Numbered from the stretch's first letter, positions 8,302 through 16,847 are shown. The stretch: DNA of 64,000 nucleotides from Mycobacterium sp. ELW1 (GCF_008329905.1 NZ_CP032155.1:1178001-1242000); one strand, 5' to 3'. The notes: generated by a model not told the origin, from the sequence alone. Translations and numbers: made by a program.

Positions 8302-9675
8302 ATGACCACGGTTGTGGATCGCCAAGGCGGCGAGGACAAGCCCGAGGCGCCCAAGCGCCGGGATCGCACCCACTGGCTGTATATCGCCGTCATCGTCGCG
8401 GTCGTCGGTGGCGTCATCGTCGGCCTGGTGGCGCCCTCGGTGGGCAAGGAGGTCGGCGTTCTCGGGACGATGTTCGTCAGCCTGATCAAGATGATGATCG
8501 TTCCGGTGATCTTCTGCACGATCGTGCTGGGGATCGGCTCGGTACGCAAAGCTGCCACCGTCGGCAAGGTCGGCGGACTGGCCTTCGGCTATTTCCTGGT
8601 GATGTCGACGATCGCTTTGGGTATCGGCCTGGTGGTCGGCAACCTGCTGCATCCGGGTAGCAGCCTCAAGTTGTCGGAGTCGACGGCTGCCAAGGGTGCC
8701 GAGCTGGCCGAAAAGGCGCATGAGTCAGGCGGTTTGATGGACTTCATCCAGCACATCATTCCGACGTCACTGTTCTCGTCGCTCACCGACGGCAATGTGC
8801 TGCAAGGCTTGTTCGTGGCGCTGCTGGTCGGGTTCGCCATCCAGGCGATGGGCGCCAAGGGTGAGCCGATCCTGCGTGGGATCGAGCATTTGCAGCGGCT
8901 GGTGTTCAAGATCCTGGCGATGGTGTTGTGGCTGGCGCCGATTGGTGCGTTCGGCGCGATGGCGAACGTGGTGGGTCTGACCGGCTGGAGTGCGGTGACC
9001 AACCTGCTGACGTTGATGCTGGGCTTTTATCTGACGTGCGTGGTGTTCGTCTTCGGTGTTCTCGGGACGATGCTGCGGATGGTGTCGGGGGTGTCGATCT
9101 TCAAGCTGGTGCGCTACCTGGCGCGGGAGTACCTGCTGATCTTCGCGACGTCGTCCTCGGAGTCGGCGCTGCCACGGCTGATCGCGAAGATGGAGCATCT
9201 GGGCGTGCAGCAGAGCACCGTGGGTGTGGTTGTGCCGACCGGATATTCGTTCAACTTGGATGGCACCGCGATCTACCTGACGATGGCATCGCTGTTCATC
9301 GCCGACGCGCTGGGTGACCCGCTGTCGGTGGGGGAGCAGATCGGTCTGCTGGTGTTCATGATCGTGGCATCCAAGGGCGCGGCCGGGGTGAGCGGAGCCG
9401 GGCTGGCGACGCTGGCCGGCGGCCTGCAGGCGCATCGGCCGGAGCTGCTCGACGGCGTCGGCCTGATCGTGGGGATCGACCGGTTCATGTCCGAGGCACG
9501 GGCGGTGACCAACTTCTCCGGCAACGCGGTGGCCACTCTGCTGGTGGGTTCGTGGACCAAGACGGTGGATATGGCCAAGGTCAACGGTGTGCTGTCCGGA
9601 CGCGACCCATTCGACGAGGTGACCATGCTCGACACCGATCATCCGCCGGCGCAGAAAGAGGCCGTCGCGGCCTGA
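8302..9675 (+). CDS. dctA: C4-dicarboxylate:cation symporter (DctA family)
   Basis: This 457-residue polytopic membrane protein of the dicarboxylate/amino-acid:cation symporter family imports succinate, fumarate and malate with protons or sodium. The family features are a serine-rich re-entrant hairpin (TSSSESALPRLIAKME), then GYSFNLDGTAIYLTMASLFIA and the second hairpin SKGAAGVSGAGLATLAG. VGIDRFMSEARAVTNFSGN lies near the C-terminus. The ATG at 8302 was chosen because it follows an AGGAAAC ribosome-binding stretch and starts just before the first membrane helix. The longer frame back to 7990 runs antisense through the kinase gene. A strong terminator follows. Confidence 0.95.
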   Translation: MTTVVDRQGGEDKPEAPKRRDRTHWLYIAVIVAVVGGVIVGLVAPSVGKEVGVLGTMFVSLIKMMIVPVIFCTIVLGIGSVRKAATVGKVGGLAFGYFLVMSTIALGIGLVVGNLLHPGSSLKLSESTAAKGAELAEKAHESGGLMDFIQHIIPTSLFSSLTDGNVLQGLFVALLVGFAIQAMGAKGEPILRGIEHLQRLVFKILAMVLWLAPIGAFGAMANVVGLTGWSAVTNLLTLMLGFYLTCVVFVFGVLGTMLRMVSGVSIFKLVRYLAREYLLIFATSSSESALPRLIAKMEHLGVQQSTVGVVVPTGYSFNLDGTAIYLTMASLFIADALGDPLSVGEQIGLLVFMIVASKGAAGVSGAGLATLAGGLQAHRPELLDGVGLIVGIDRFMSEARAVTNFSGNAVATLLVGSWTKTVDMAKVNGVLSGRDPFDEVTMLDTDHPPAQKEAVAA

Positions 9676-9685
9676 TCGCCCAGCT

Positions 9686-9722
9686 CACGACACCCCGGGA
9701 GCCCTTCCCCCGGGGTGTCGTG
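9686..9722 (+). terminator. Hairpin terminator after dctA
   Basis: A perfect 14-bp stem (9686-9699 paired with 9709-9722, left arm CACGACACCCCGGG) with a 9-base loop starts ten bases after the dctA stop. There is no clear T-run, which is common for mycobacterial terminators. Confidence 0.75.
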
Positions 9723-9755
9723 CCGTTGTGAGGCGGACATGGTCGTGAAACGGAA

Positions 9756-9789
9756 AAAGCCCGGCTGTCGGGGGGGCCGCCGGGCCTTT
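9756..9789. terminator. Second hairpin downstream of dctA
   Basis: AAAGCCCGGC near 9757-9765 can pair with GCCGGGCCTTT near 9779-9789, with a small bulge and a G-rich loop. It is flanked by A-rich sequence on one side and TTT on the other, so it may terminate in either direction as a back-up to the preceding hairpin. Confidence 0.5.
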
Positions 9790-10013
9790 CCGCGAGAAGA
9801 GCTAGGCCCTGTCGCTCTTTCACCGTAGCGCAGCTCGCTGTGAATTCCGGCTCTGAACTGGGTCAAAGCTGTGAGTTACCAATGACTTCAGTAAGCGCCC
9901 GCTGGTGATTGGCGACTTTCCCGTGGCGACCTGGGGTGTGACGTGGGCTCTCCTGGTTGCCGGACCCCGAAGTCGCACACGCTAACGTCAATGCCGCGCC
10001 GAGCACGCGGTGC
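9790..10013. other. Non-coding spacer before the tRNA gene
   Basis: No protein gene, repeat or clear promoter was recognised between the dctA terminators and the tRNA. The tRNA promoter should lie here, but no confident -35/-10 pair was found. Confidence 0.5.
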
Positions 10014-10087
10014 GCCCCCATAGCCCAATTGGCAGAGGCAGCGGACTTAAAATCCGCACAGTGTCGGTTCGAGTCCGACTGGGGGCA
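10014..10087 (+). tRNA. tRNA-Leu (anticodon UAA), short variable loop
   Basis: The 74-base cloverleaf folds cleanly. The acceptor stem is GCCCCCA (10014-10020) with TGGGGGC (10080-10086). A D arm closes with GCC/GGC, and the anticodon stem GCGGA/TCCGC encloses loop CTTAAAA. The T arm is GTCGG-TTCGAGT-CCGAC. The anticodon at 10048-10050 is TAA, reading the rare codon UUA. CCA is not encoded. The variable region is only 5 bases (10058-10062), whereas leucine tRNAs usually have a long class II arm. Confidence 0.92.
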
Positions 10088-10315
10088 CCGATTTCTCCTG
10101 GCGTCATTTCCCAGGCGACGACCTGAATGCCGCCGGCCGATTCATCATCAAGTGGCCGTCGTGCCATGTGCATCGTGACGGGCGCTTGCAACGACGTGCC
10201 CATCCAGTACCTAGGTCGCGAATTGGGGGATTCACGTCCGTACTCATGCGGCGGCCGAGGCGTGGTCGGGGTCAGCATGAAAGCAGAAGGCAACGACCAC
10301 GAAGGGATAGGCCGA

Positions 10316-10954
10316 ATGTCCGAGATCATTGCGGGGATGGAGATCCCCGACACCGCGGCGGTCGCCGAGGCAACCCTGCGCATACGGGAAGACACCAGCC
10401 CGCTGATCTACCACCATTCCCGTCGGGTCTTCTTCTTTGGGCAGCTCCATGCTGAGTACCTGGGGCTGCGGCCCGATCCCGAGCTGCTCTACCTGGCCGC
10501 CATGTTCCACGACTCGGGACTGATGAAGCCTTTCTCCCACGTGGAGCAGCGGTTCGAGGTCGACGGCGCCGACCATGGCCGCGCCTTCTTGCTCGAGTAC
10601 GGATTCTCGGCCGCCGCGGCCGACACCGTCTGGACCGCCATCGCCCTGCACACCACGCCGGGCATCCCGGAACGAATGGGCCCGGAGATCGCCGCCATCA
10701 ATCTCGGTGTGCTCACCGACGTCATCGGGCTCGGGCTCGATCGGCTCGACCCGGACCAGCTGGATCACATCCTCGCTGCGCACCCACGCGGCGACTTCAA
10801 GAACGAGTTCCTCATGGCCTACTTCGAGGGCCAGAAAGGCCGTCCCGACACGACCAACGGGACGGTGAACTCCGACGTCCTGGAGCACTTCGTCCCCGAT
10901 TTCCGGCGCACCACATCTGTCGAGCGCATTCTCGGTTCTGCGTGGCCGAGCTGA
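10316..10954 (+). CDS. HD-domain protein, cyanamide-hydratase-like (paralog 1)
   Basis: This 212-residue protein has an HD metal-binding fold. H in YHHSRRVFFFG, the HD pair in AMFHDSGL, a further His in AIALHTTPGIP and Asp in TDVIGLG are candidate metal ligands. The pattern resembles the cyanamide hydratase-like HD family, which adds water to a C-N triple bond, but substrates of bacterial members are mostly unknown. ATG 10316 was preferred over in-frame ATG 10277 because its N-terminus (IIAGMEIPD) aligns with the paralog at 14286 (TIAGITIPD). It begins a run of four same-strand genes and is clearly homologous to the gene closing the cluster. Confidence 0.82.
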   Translation: MSEIIAGMEIPDTAAVAEATLRIREDTSPLIYHHSRRVFFFGQLHAEYLGLRPDPELLYLAAMFHDSGLMKPFSHVEQRFEVDGADHGRAFLLEYGFSAAAADTVWTAIALHTTPGIPERMGPEIAAINLGVLTDVIGLGLDRLDPDQLDHILAAHPRGDFKNEFLMAYFEGQKGRPDTTNGTVNSDVLEHFVPDFRRTTSVERILGSAWPS

Positions 10955-11025
10955 GCCGCTGAGTCACGCAGCGATAGACGACCCGAGATTCTTAGACACA
11001 AGATTCAGACTTGAAAGGAGCTGTC

Positions 11026-11961
11026 GTGCAAGCTATTACAGTCCGAGACCGTGACGCCGGCATCGGTGGGCTGACCCTCACCGAATTGCCGTACCCGCAC
11101 GCCGCCGAGAATGACGTCATCGTGCGCGTCCACGCCGCCGGCTTCACTCCTGGCGAGTTGGAGTGGCCGGCCACGTGGACGGACCGCGCCGGCCGCGATC
11201 GCACACCCAGTGTTCCCGGGCACGAACTCTCCGGCGTGGTCGTCGAGTTGGGCTACGGCACAACAGGTCTCATGATCGGTCAGCGCGTGTTCGGCTTTGC
11301 CGATTGGGCTCGCGACGGCTCACTGGCCGAATACACCGCTGTCGAGGCGCGCAACCTCGCACCGCTGGCCGCCGACATCGATCATGTCGTGGCTGCAGCG
11401 CTGCCGATCTCAGGACTCACCGCTTGGCAGGGGTTGTTTGTTCACGGCGGCCTGCGAACCGGGCAGACCGTGGTCATCCACGGTGCGGCAGGCGGCGTGG
11501 GATCCATCGCGGTCCAGCTCGCGCGCGAGGCCGGTGCTCGAGTCATCGGAACGGGACGGCCATACGACCGCGACGTCGTGCTCGATCTCGGCGCGCATTC
11601 GTTCGTCGATCTTGGCGACGCCGACCTGAGCAGTATCGGCGATGTCGATGTGGTGTTGGACGTCATCGGCGGTGACATCCTCGAGCGTTCTATCGACTTG
11701 GTACGCCCCGGCGGCGCGGTGGTGACCATCGCGGCACCACCCAAGGCGCAGCCGAAGGGTGGGCGCGCCGTCTTCTTCGTCGTCGAACCGGACCGCGCCC
11801 AGCTCGAGGCGTTAGCTCAGCGCGTGCGAGAGGGACGGCTGCGTCCCCGCGTCGGAACCGTGCGCCAGCTCGCCGAGACCGCTGAGGCCTTCACCCGGCG
11901 CCGCGGCGGCTCAGGCAAAACCATCATCCGCGTGGCCGATGAGCAGGACGGGGACCGGTGA
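11026..11961 (+). CDS. NADP-dependent quinone-oxidoreductase-type zinc-independent alcohol dehydrogenase
   Basis: This 311-residue medium-chain dehydrogenase/reductase has a GroES-like N-terminal half (VPGHELSGVV near residue 67) and a Rossmann half with HGAAGGVGSIAVQLA near residue 160. The zinc ligands of classical alcohol dehydrogenases are not evident, pointing to the quinone-reductase branch. The GTG at 11026 was chosen over TTG 11011 because AAAGGAG (11014-11020) is then a perfectly spaced ribosome-binding site. It lies 71 bases after the HD gene, and its stop overlaps the next ATG. The substrate is unknown. Confidence 0.85.
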   Translation: MQAITVRDRDAGIGGLTLTELPYPHAAENDVIVRVHAAGFTPGELEWPATWTDRAGRDRTPSVPGHELSGVVVELGYGTTGLMIGQRVFGFADWARDGSLAEYTAVEARNLAPLAADIDHVVAAALPISGLTAWQGLFVHGGLRTGQTVVIHGAAGGVGSIAVQLAREAGARVIGTGRPYDRDVVLDLGAHSFVDLGDADLSSIGDVDVVLDVIGGDILERSIDLVRPGGAVVTIAAPPKAQPKGGRAVFFVVEPDRAQLEALAQRVREGRLRPRVGTVRQLAETAEAFTRRRGGSGKTIIRVADEQDGDR

Positions 11962-12407
11962 TGAGACGAGTACTGGCGGCCACCGGCCTTGTGACCGCTC
12001 TGGCCGCGACGCTGACCCTTGGGTGCGGCACAGCAGGGTCCACCCCGGAGGACTCCCCGGCGCAAGCGCCGTCGGAGAACCTGACTCCGTTGTTCTCCGA
12101 GGGTCTGCCGAATGTACCCGGCAAGACCTTTACCTCGGCGATCGTGACGTTCCCGCCGGCGGCACACGCGCTGCCACACCGGCACGGCAACGCTTTCGTC
12201 TACGCCTATGTCCTCGAAGGTGCTGTCAGCAGTGAACTCGAAGGCGCGCCGGCGCAGGTGTACCACCAGGGACAGAGCTGGTCCGAGTCGCCGGGCGCCC
12301 ACCATGTGGCCACGGCGAACATCAGCGACACCGATGAGGCGAAGCTGCTGGTGGTCTTCGTCGCCCCCACGGGATCCCAACTGAAGGTGGAGGACCCGCA
12401 GTCATGA
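11961..12407 (+). CDS. Secreted or lipoprotein-like cupin-domain protein
   Basis: This 148-residue protein has an N-terminal hydrophobic signal ending in LTLGCGTAG, a weak lipobox, so lipid attachment is possible but not certain. The rest is a single cupin barrel with metal-type ligands in HALPHRHGNAFVYAYVLEG and a second motif in SPGAHHVATANIS. The ATG overlaps the preceding stop (TGATG), so it is co-translated with the oxidoreductase. An in-frame GTG lies one codon earlier. The role is unknown; an exported small-molecule-binding or oxidising cupin is plausible. Confidence 0.78.
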   Translation: MRRVLAATGLVTALAATLTLGCGTAGSTPEDSPAQAPSENLTPLFSEGLPNVPGKTFTSAIVTFPPAAHALPHRHGNAFVYAYVLEGAVSSELEGAPAQVYHQGQSWSESPGAHHVATANISDTDEAKLLVVFVAPTGSQLKVEDPQS

Positions 12408-12453
12408 CCGTGGAATTCCAATCGGGTCTACCCCATGACGGAAGGAGCTCTTG

Positions 12454-13167
12454 ATGACTGTGCGACGAGTGTTGATCACGGGGGCGTCCAAGGGGATTGG
12501 GCGCGCTGTGGCCGACCGGGTGGCGCGAGCAGGTAACGTGCCCGTCGGCCTGGCTCGGACGGCTCCACCTGATTTCCCCGGTGAGTTTCACACGGTCGAT
12601 TTCTCGGACGTCGCGGCAACGGCGTCCACACTCGAGTCGATCGTGAGCGCAGGGCGCATCGATGCGGTGGTGAACAATTTCGGTTACGCGCGGTGGGGCG
12701 CAATCGGGGGCATCGATCTGGACGACTTGTTGCCTACCTATGACTTGAACGTGCGGGTGGCCGTGCAGGTGACGCAGGCGGCGTTGCCCGGCATGCAGGC
12801 ACAGAACTGGGGTCGGATCGTCAACGTCACCAGCCTGGTGACCATGGGCACCCCACTACGCACCCCGTACGCGGCAGCCAAGGCTGCGTTGGAGGCCGCC
12901 ACCCGGATATGGGCGGGGGAGTTGGCGCAGAGCGGTATCACCGTCAACGCTGTCGCGCCCGGGCCGACGGAAACAGAGATGTACCGGTCACGCAGCCCGG
13001 TCGGATCTCCGCAAGAGGCCGAGCTATTGCGCACGATCCCGATGCGCCGACTGGCTTCCCCAGCAGAGATCGCACATGCCATCTGTGTGTTGCTCGACGA
13101 GGACGCCGGCTACATCACCGGGCAGATCTTGCGGGCAGACGGCGGTGGAAGTATCTGCGCGGCTTGA
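12454..13167 (+). CDS. Short-chain dehydrogenase/reductase
   Basis: This 237-residue SDR has the cofactor motif TGASKGIG at residues 9-16, the NNFG structural motif near residue 70, catalytic Ser in NVTSLVTMG and the Y-x-x-x-K pair in TPYAAAKAALEAA. A C-terminal ITGQILRADGG completes the fold. ATG 12454 was preferred to TTG 12451 because GGAAGGAG lies 7 bases upstream. It is the last plus-strand gene of the cluster between the two HD paralogs and probably uses NADP(H). The substrate is unknown. Confidence 0.9.
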   Translation: MTVRRVLITGASKGIGRAVADRVARAGNVPVGLARTAPPDFPGEFHTVDFSDVAATASTLESIVSAGRIDAVVNNFGYARWGAIGGIDLDDLLPTYDLNVRVAVQVTQAALPGMQAQNWGRIVNVTSLVTMGTPLRTPYAAAKAALEAATRIWAGELAQSGITVNAVAPGPTETEMYRSRSPVGSPQEAELLRTIPMRRLASPAEIAHAICVLLDEDAGYITGQILRADGGGSICAA

Positions 13168-13204
13168 GCTCTCGGGCCGGAGTAGCTGGTTCGCGCCGCG
13201 GTGC

Positions 13205-14218
13205 TCAGCTTCGGATTGTGGTTCGAAACCTGTCCCGGTAGGCCTTTGGCGGGACGCCGAGACGTTCGACGAATGCCCGACGGAGAGTTTCGGTGCTTCC
13301 GAAGCCGGCGAGATGGGCCGCATCGGTCACCGTGCGGCCGGCGTCCAGCGCTGCGCGTGCGACATCGATTCGGACCATCTCGACATAGTCAGCGGGTGTC
13401 GTCCCCAGCTCGGACCGAAACAGCCGAGTGAGCTGACGTGTGCTCAAAGATGCTCGCGCAGCAAGGTTTCGCACGCTGTGGTCCGCGCCCGGGTCGGCTG
13501 CGATAGCCTCGGTGACCACTCGCAGAGCTGACTGCGGCGGTGGGTTGGCTTCGATCAACGCGGAGAATTGCGACTGCCCACCTGCGCGTTTGAGGTAGAC
13601 GACCAACCAACGGGCGACATCGCGGACGAGATCGGTGCCGTGATCCTGTTCGACGAGCGCGAGCGCGAGATCGATTCCTGCCGAGATTCCGGCCGAGGTG
13701 TAGATGTCCCCGTCGCGGACGAAGATGGCGTCGGGCTCGACCGTGACGTCGGGGAAGGCTCGGGCCAGCGAGCGGATGTTCTGCCAGTGCGTGGTTGCGC
13801 GGCGGCCGCTGAGCAGGCCGGCCTGGGCGAGGATGAATGAACCCGTACAGATCGACCCCAAGCGTCGGGTTCGCCCCGCCACTGACCTGACAGCTTCGAC
13901 AAGCGCCGGGTCGACCGGCCACGCCGGGATGTTGTCGCTGCCGGCGACCAGCACCGTGTCAGCGGATTCGACGGACTCAATGGCGTCGGTGACTCCTAGG
14001 CGGACGCCGATTGACGTCGTCACGTCGCGCCCATCGACCGACGCGATCTTGATCTGATAGTCGGCGCCGAATCGGTTTGCCTCCGCGAAGACCTCGCCGG
14101 CGCCCGCGACATCCATCATCGTCACGTCGTCGAAGACGACGATCACCACCACCCGTGAGTGAGGACGCGCTGCGACCACTGCGTTATTGTGTCGCATCTT
14201 GTGGGCCGAATGACTCAT
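13205..14218 (-). CDS. GlxA-type AraC-family transcriptional regulator with DJ-1/PfpI sensor domain
   Basis: This 337-residue regulator has an N-terminal DJ-1/PfpI-like domain at about residues 20-200, with Cys in the nucleophile-elbow position of GSICTGSFILAQAGLL. A C-terminal AraC double helix-turn-helix follows (VRNLAARASLSTRQLTRLF and VTDAAHLAGFGSTETLRRAF). It reads towards the SDR and is divergent from the second HD gene with only 67 bases between. It is likely to control that gene and perhaps the whole cluster. A second protein of the same architecture regulates the nitrile hydratase genes at 25267-26346. The ligand is unknown. Confidence 0.9.
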   Translation of the reverse strand: MSHSAHKMRHNNAVVAARPHSRVVVIVVFDDVTMMDVAGAGEVFAEANRFGADYQIKIASVDGRDVTTSIGVRLGVTDAIESVESADTVLVAGSDNIPAWPVDPALVEAVRSVAGRTRRLGSICTGSFILAQAGLLSGRRATTHWQNIRSLARAFPDVTVEPDAIFVRDGDIYTSAGISAGIDLALALVEQDHGTDLVRDVARWLVVYLKRAGGQSQFSALIEANPPPQSALRVVTEAIAADPGADHSVRNLAARASLSTRQLTRLFRSELGTTPADYVEMVRIDVARAALDAGRTVTDAAHLAGFGSTETLRRAFVERLGVPPKAYRDRFRTTIRS

Positions 14219-14285
14219 TAGCAGTATGTGATCTGGTCTCCACCTGCGTTGACTTGACCGTAAGAGTCCAGCTCAGGAGGTTGAC

Positions 14286-14936
14286 ATGAGTACCAAGTCG
14301 ATTCAGACGATCGCCGGCATCACCATTCCCGACAGCGCACTGGTGCGCGAAGCGACCGAATTCGTCCGCGAAGCCGAAGACGATCTGCTCTTCGACCATT
14401 CGCGCAGAGTATTTCTGTTCGGTGCGTTGCGTGGCCAACGCCTCGGGCTGCAGCCGGATCTCGAGTTGCTCTATGTCGGAGCGATGTTCCACGACCTCGG
14501 CCTGACGGAGCGCTACCGCTCATCTGATCTGCGCTTCGAAGTCGACGGGGCCAACGCCGCGCAGGATTTCCTGCTGCAGCACGGCGTCGACGCCGCCGAT
14601 GCCCGGAAGGTGTGGCTCGGCATCGCATTGCACACCACCCCTGGTGTACCGCAGTTCCTGGACCCCGAGACCGCTCTGGTCATTGCGGGCGTCGAGACAG
14701 ACGTCATCGGCATCGGTCGCGACGAGTTGTCCACTGAAGCCGTGGAAGCGGTGACCGCCGCGCACCCGCGGCCCGACTTCAAAAACCGCATCCTCGCGGC
14801 GTTCCACGAAGGCATGCGTCATCGGCCGGACAGCACCTTCGGGACGATGAACGACGACGTGCTTGCCCACTTCGATCCGACGTTCGAGCGGGTCGACTTC
14901 GTCGACCTCATTCTGAACAACACGTGGCCCGAGTAA
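14286..14936 (+). CDS. HD-domain protein, cyanamide-hydratase-like (paralog 2)
   Basis: This 216-residue paralog of the 10316 gene shares DHSRRVFLFG, ELLYVGAMFHDLGL, RFEVDGAN, GIALHTTPGVP, HPRPDFKN and a terminal NNTWPE. All putative metal ligands (His, His-Asp, His, Asp) are kept. CAGGAGG precedes the ATG. It is transcribed away from the GlxA-type regulator and is probably its target. Two intact copies flanking one cluster suggest either a duplication with specialisation or a heteromeric enzyme. Hydration of a nitrile- or cyanamide-like compound is a family-based guess. Confidence 0.85.
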   Translation: MSTKSIQTIAGITIPDSALVREATEFVREAEDDLLFDHSRRVFLFGALRGQRLGLQPDLELLYVGAMFHDLGLTERYRSSDLRFEVDGANAAQDFLLQHGVDAADARKVWLGIALHTTPGVPQFLDPETALVIAGVETDVIGIGRDELSTEAVEAVTAAHPRPDFKNRILAAFHEGMRHRPDSTFGTMNDDVLAHFDPTFERVDFVDLILNNTWPE

Positions 14937-15317
14937 GGGGTGACGCTTCAGCGAGGTGTCGAGCCTGGAAGGTGCTGCGCCACAGCATGATCGCTTGTTC
15001 GCTGGTGGCTGAGCCGTTTCGGCACGCTCCGTGCTGTCACCGCGGCCAGCTCTGACGCGCCGATACCGGACGGCACAGAGCTGAGGGCGCCGAGAATTTG
15101 CGGCTCCTCAGCAAACCTGCAAATGCGCGCGTGCCAACCGTTTGAGGCGGTTGGCGTCGAGGTTGCCGGCGGAGCTGTTCCGGTCCCGTGCCGCGTCGGC
15201 GGCGGTCACGGCAGCTCCCTCGGCGTCGACCGACTCGCGCAAACGCCAACAAATTTACATAAGCCTGGTTATGGTACTGAAAAGTAACTTAGGCGACAGT
15301 TTCAGCAAACTGTTTAT

Positions 15318-15333
15318 CTTACCCACGGGTAAG
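15318..15333. promoter_or_regulatory. Palindromic operator, copy 1 (CTTACCC-AC-GGGTAAG)
   Basis: Perfect 7-base arms surround a 2-base spacer. It shares the frame CTTAC-n6-GTAAG with a second palindrome at 15499-15514, so one dimeric regulator may bind both sites. Confidence 0.55.
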
Positions 15334-15498
15334 TTAGGGCGCCGCAATTGGTAGCTGCTCGCCCGCTGCGGTTCACCACCCGGCAACCTCGCAGAGTCGC
15401 CAGAGGTGGCGTGAACAGCGGCGTTGACCGCAGAGATCCATAGGTAGCTCAGCTATCTGGGGTCCTTTCGACGCGCAAGAAAGTTTCCAGAACCTCTA

Positions 15499-15514
15499 CT
15501 TACTGATGAGTAAG
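15499..15514. promoter_or_regulatory. Palindromic operator, copy 2 (CTTACT-GATG-AGTAAG)
   Basis: Six-base arms surround a 4-base centre, 52 bases upstream of the ATG at 15566. The ATG inside it (15506) opens the same reading frame but is better explained as part of the operator. Confidence 0.55.
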
Positions 15515-15565
15515 GTGCGCTACGTTTTGGCGCTTAGGGGGTCCAAACATCGTCAAAGGAGAGTC

Positions 15566-16786
15566 ATGAACGCTGCCATTCGTCCGTACGCCACCGCTGG
15601 TGTCGCGCTTGTCGGAGCGAGTGTCATCGCAATCTCACCGCTGGCGCCGCCGATGCCTGACGTTCAGGCGCTGCAGCGGTCGGTGTCGTCGGCCAGCGTC
15701 GAGCTCAGCGCCGCGGTCAACCCGATCGAGAACTGGGTACAGGTATTCCAGAAGTCCGCAGCAAATCTCGGTGCAATCGGCCAGCAGATCGCCGCCAGCC
15801 CGGCGCCAATCCTCAAGCAGATCGTCGAGAACCAGCTCGCGAGCCTGAAGGCCTTGCAGACGGCCTATACCAATGACGCGGCGAACCTCAAGCTGATCTT
15901 CGAAAGCGTTCCCGGTGCGATCGAGACCGCTCGCGGCCAGCTCCAAAGCGGTGACATTGTTGGCGCTTTCGGCACCATCAACAACACCGTCGTGATCCCG
16001 CTCGCGCTGAACCTCGTTACGATCGTTTCCGATTCGACCGTCCCCCTGGTGAACACGGTGAACAACTTCGCCAAGGCCTTCGCCACACTGCCCAACACCG
16101 TGTTCCAGGTGGTCCTGCCCATGACGTTCCCGCTGGTCTCGACGATCAACGCTGCGGTGCAGGCGACGCAGGACGTGTACGACGGCGTGGTCGCCCGCGA
16201 CCCGGGTGCCGTCCTCAACACCCTGGTGAATCTCCCGGCGAATCTGGTCGACGGCTTCCTCAACGGGTCGGGCACGATCCTCGGATTTCTGCCCGCCCCG
16301 GGCCTGCTGACGCCCTACAGCCCCGACTTCGGGTTCCTGGCCAGCGGACCGATCGCCAGCCTGATCCAGCTACGCGATGTCATCGCCCAAGCAATCGGAG
16401 CGACGCCGCCGACCACGGCCGCCATCAGTGCGGCCAAGGTGCCCGCTGCCGCCACGACAGTGACCCTGTCGACCGCGCCGCAGGCTCAGGGTGCGGAGTC
16501 GGCCCGTGGTGCCACCAAGGCGGTGTCGGAGAGCGCGGCTGATGACACCGCAGCCGACGCCGGCGTGACCGAATCCGCCACTGGCGGAACCGGTTCCACG
16601 AAGGCCAGCGCCAAGGCCACGCCGGCCGTGACGGCCGCTGCAGCGACCGATTCGGCCACCGGCGGTTCGGAGTCGTCGAGCGACACCAAGGCGGGATCCT
16701 CCACCGGCGGTAACGATTCGAAGGCCGGAAGCGGCAAGAAGGCGTCGTCGGGCAAGTCCGGCAGGTCCGCGAAGGCCGGCAAGTAA
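15566..16786 (+). CDS. GjpA-like mycobacterial outer-membrane/surface protein
   Basis: This 406-residue exported protein starts with a signal-like stretch, RPYATAGVALVGASVIAISP, typical of the mycobacterial family annotated as outer membrane porin GjpA. The middle (about 35-290) is rich in Asn, Val and amphipathic segments. Residues after about 300 form a low-complexity Ala/Ser/Thr/Lys/Gly tail ending KSGRSAKAGK, which may stay on the cell-wall side. ATG 15566 follows AAAGGAG and was preferred to 15506. A paralog lies at 30974. Porin activity is known only from the named relative and is not shown here. Confidence 0.72.
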   Translation: MNAAIRPYATAGVALVGASVIAISPLAPPMPDVQALQRSVSSASVELSAAVNPIENWVQVFQKSAANLGAIGQQIAASPAPILKQIVENQLASLKALQTAYTNDAANLKLIFESVPGAIETARGQLQSGDIVGAFGTINNTVVIPLALNLVTIVSDSTVPLVNTVNNFAKAFATLPNTVFQVVLPMTFPLVSTINAAVQATQDVYDGVVARDPGAVLNTLVNLPANLVDGFLNGSGTILGFLPAPGLLTPYSPDFGFLASGPIASLIQLRDVIAQAIGATPPTTAAISAAKVPAAATTVTLSTAPQAQGAESARGATKAVSESAADDTAADAGVTESATGGTGSTKASAKATPAVTAAAATDSATGGSESSSDTKAGSSTGGNDSKAGSGKKASSGKSGRSAKAGK

Positions 16787-16798
16787 GTTCCACCCGAT

Positions 16799-16836
16799 AG
16801 CGCCAGTCGGTCCCTGATTCAGGGCCGGCTGGCGCT
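16799..16836. terminator. Bidirectional hairpin between convergent genes
   Basis: A 12-bp outer stem (AGCGCCAGTCGG with CCGGCTGGCGCT, one T-G wobble) continues into CCCTG-ATT-CAGGG. It lies between the stops of the gjpA-like gene and the convergent NlpC/P60-like gene and probably serves both. Confidence 0.7.
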
Positions 16837-16847
16837 TCGGCGTCGAG

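Larger units (their letters stand above)
14937..15565. other. 629-base non-coding region upstream of the gjpA-like gene
   Basis: No convincing gene was found. The second half is unusually AT-rich for this genome. It contains two related 16-base palindromes (listed separately), a 7-base inverted repeat ACAGTTT-CAGC-AAACTGT at 15296-15313, and the near-identical decamers GTAACTTAGG (15284-15293) and GTAAGTTAGG (15329-15338). This looks like a complex promoter region for the downstream surface-protein gene. Confidence 0.6.

Noticed and set aside
15506..15565. Upstream start for the first gjpA-like gene
   Set aside because: The ATG lies inside a palindrome; ATG 15566 has a good ribosome-binding site and starts the signal peptide.
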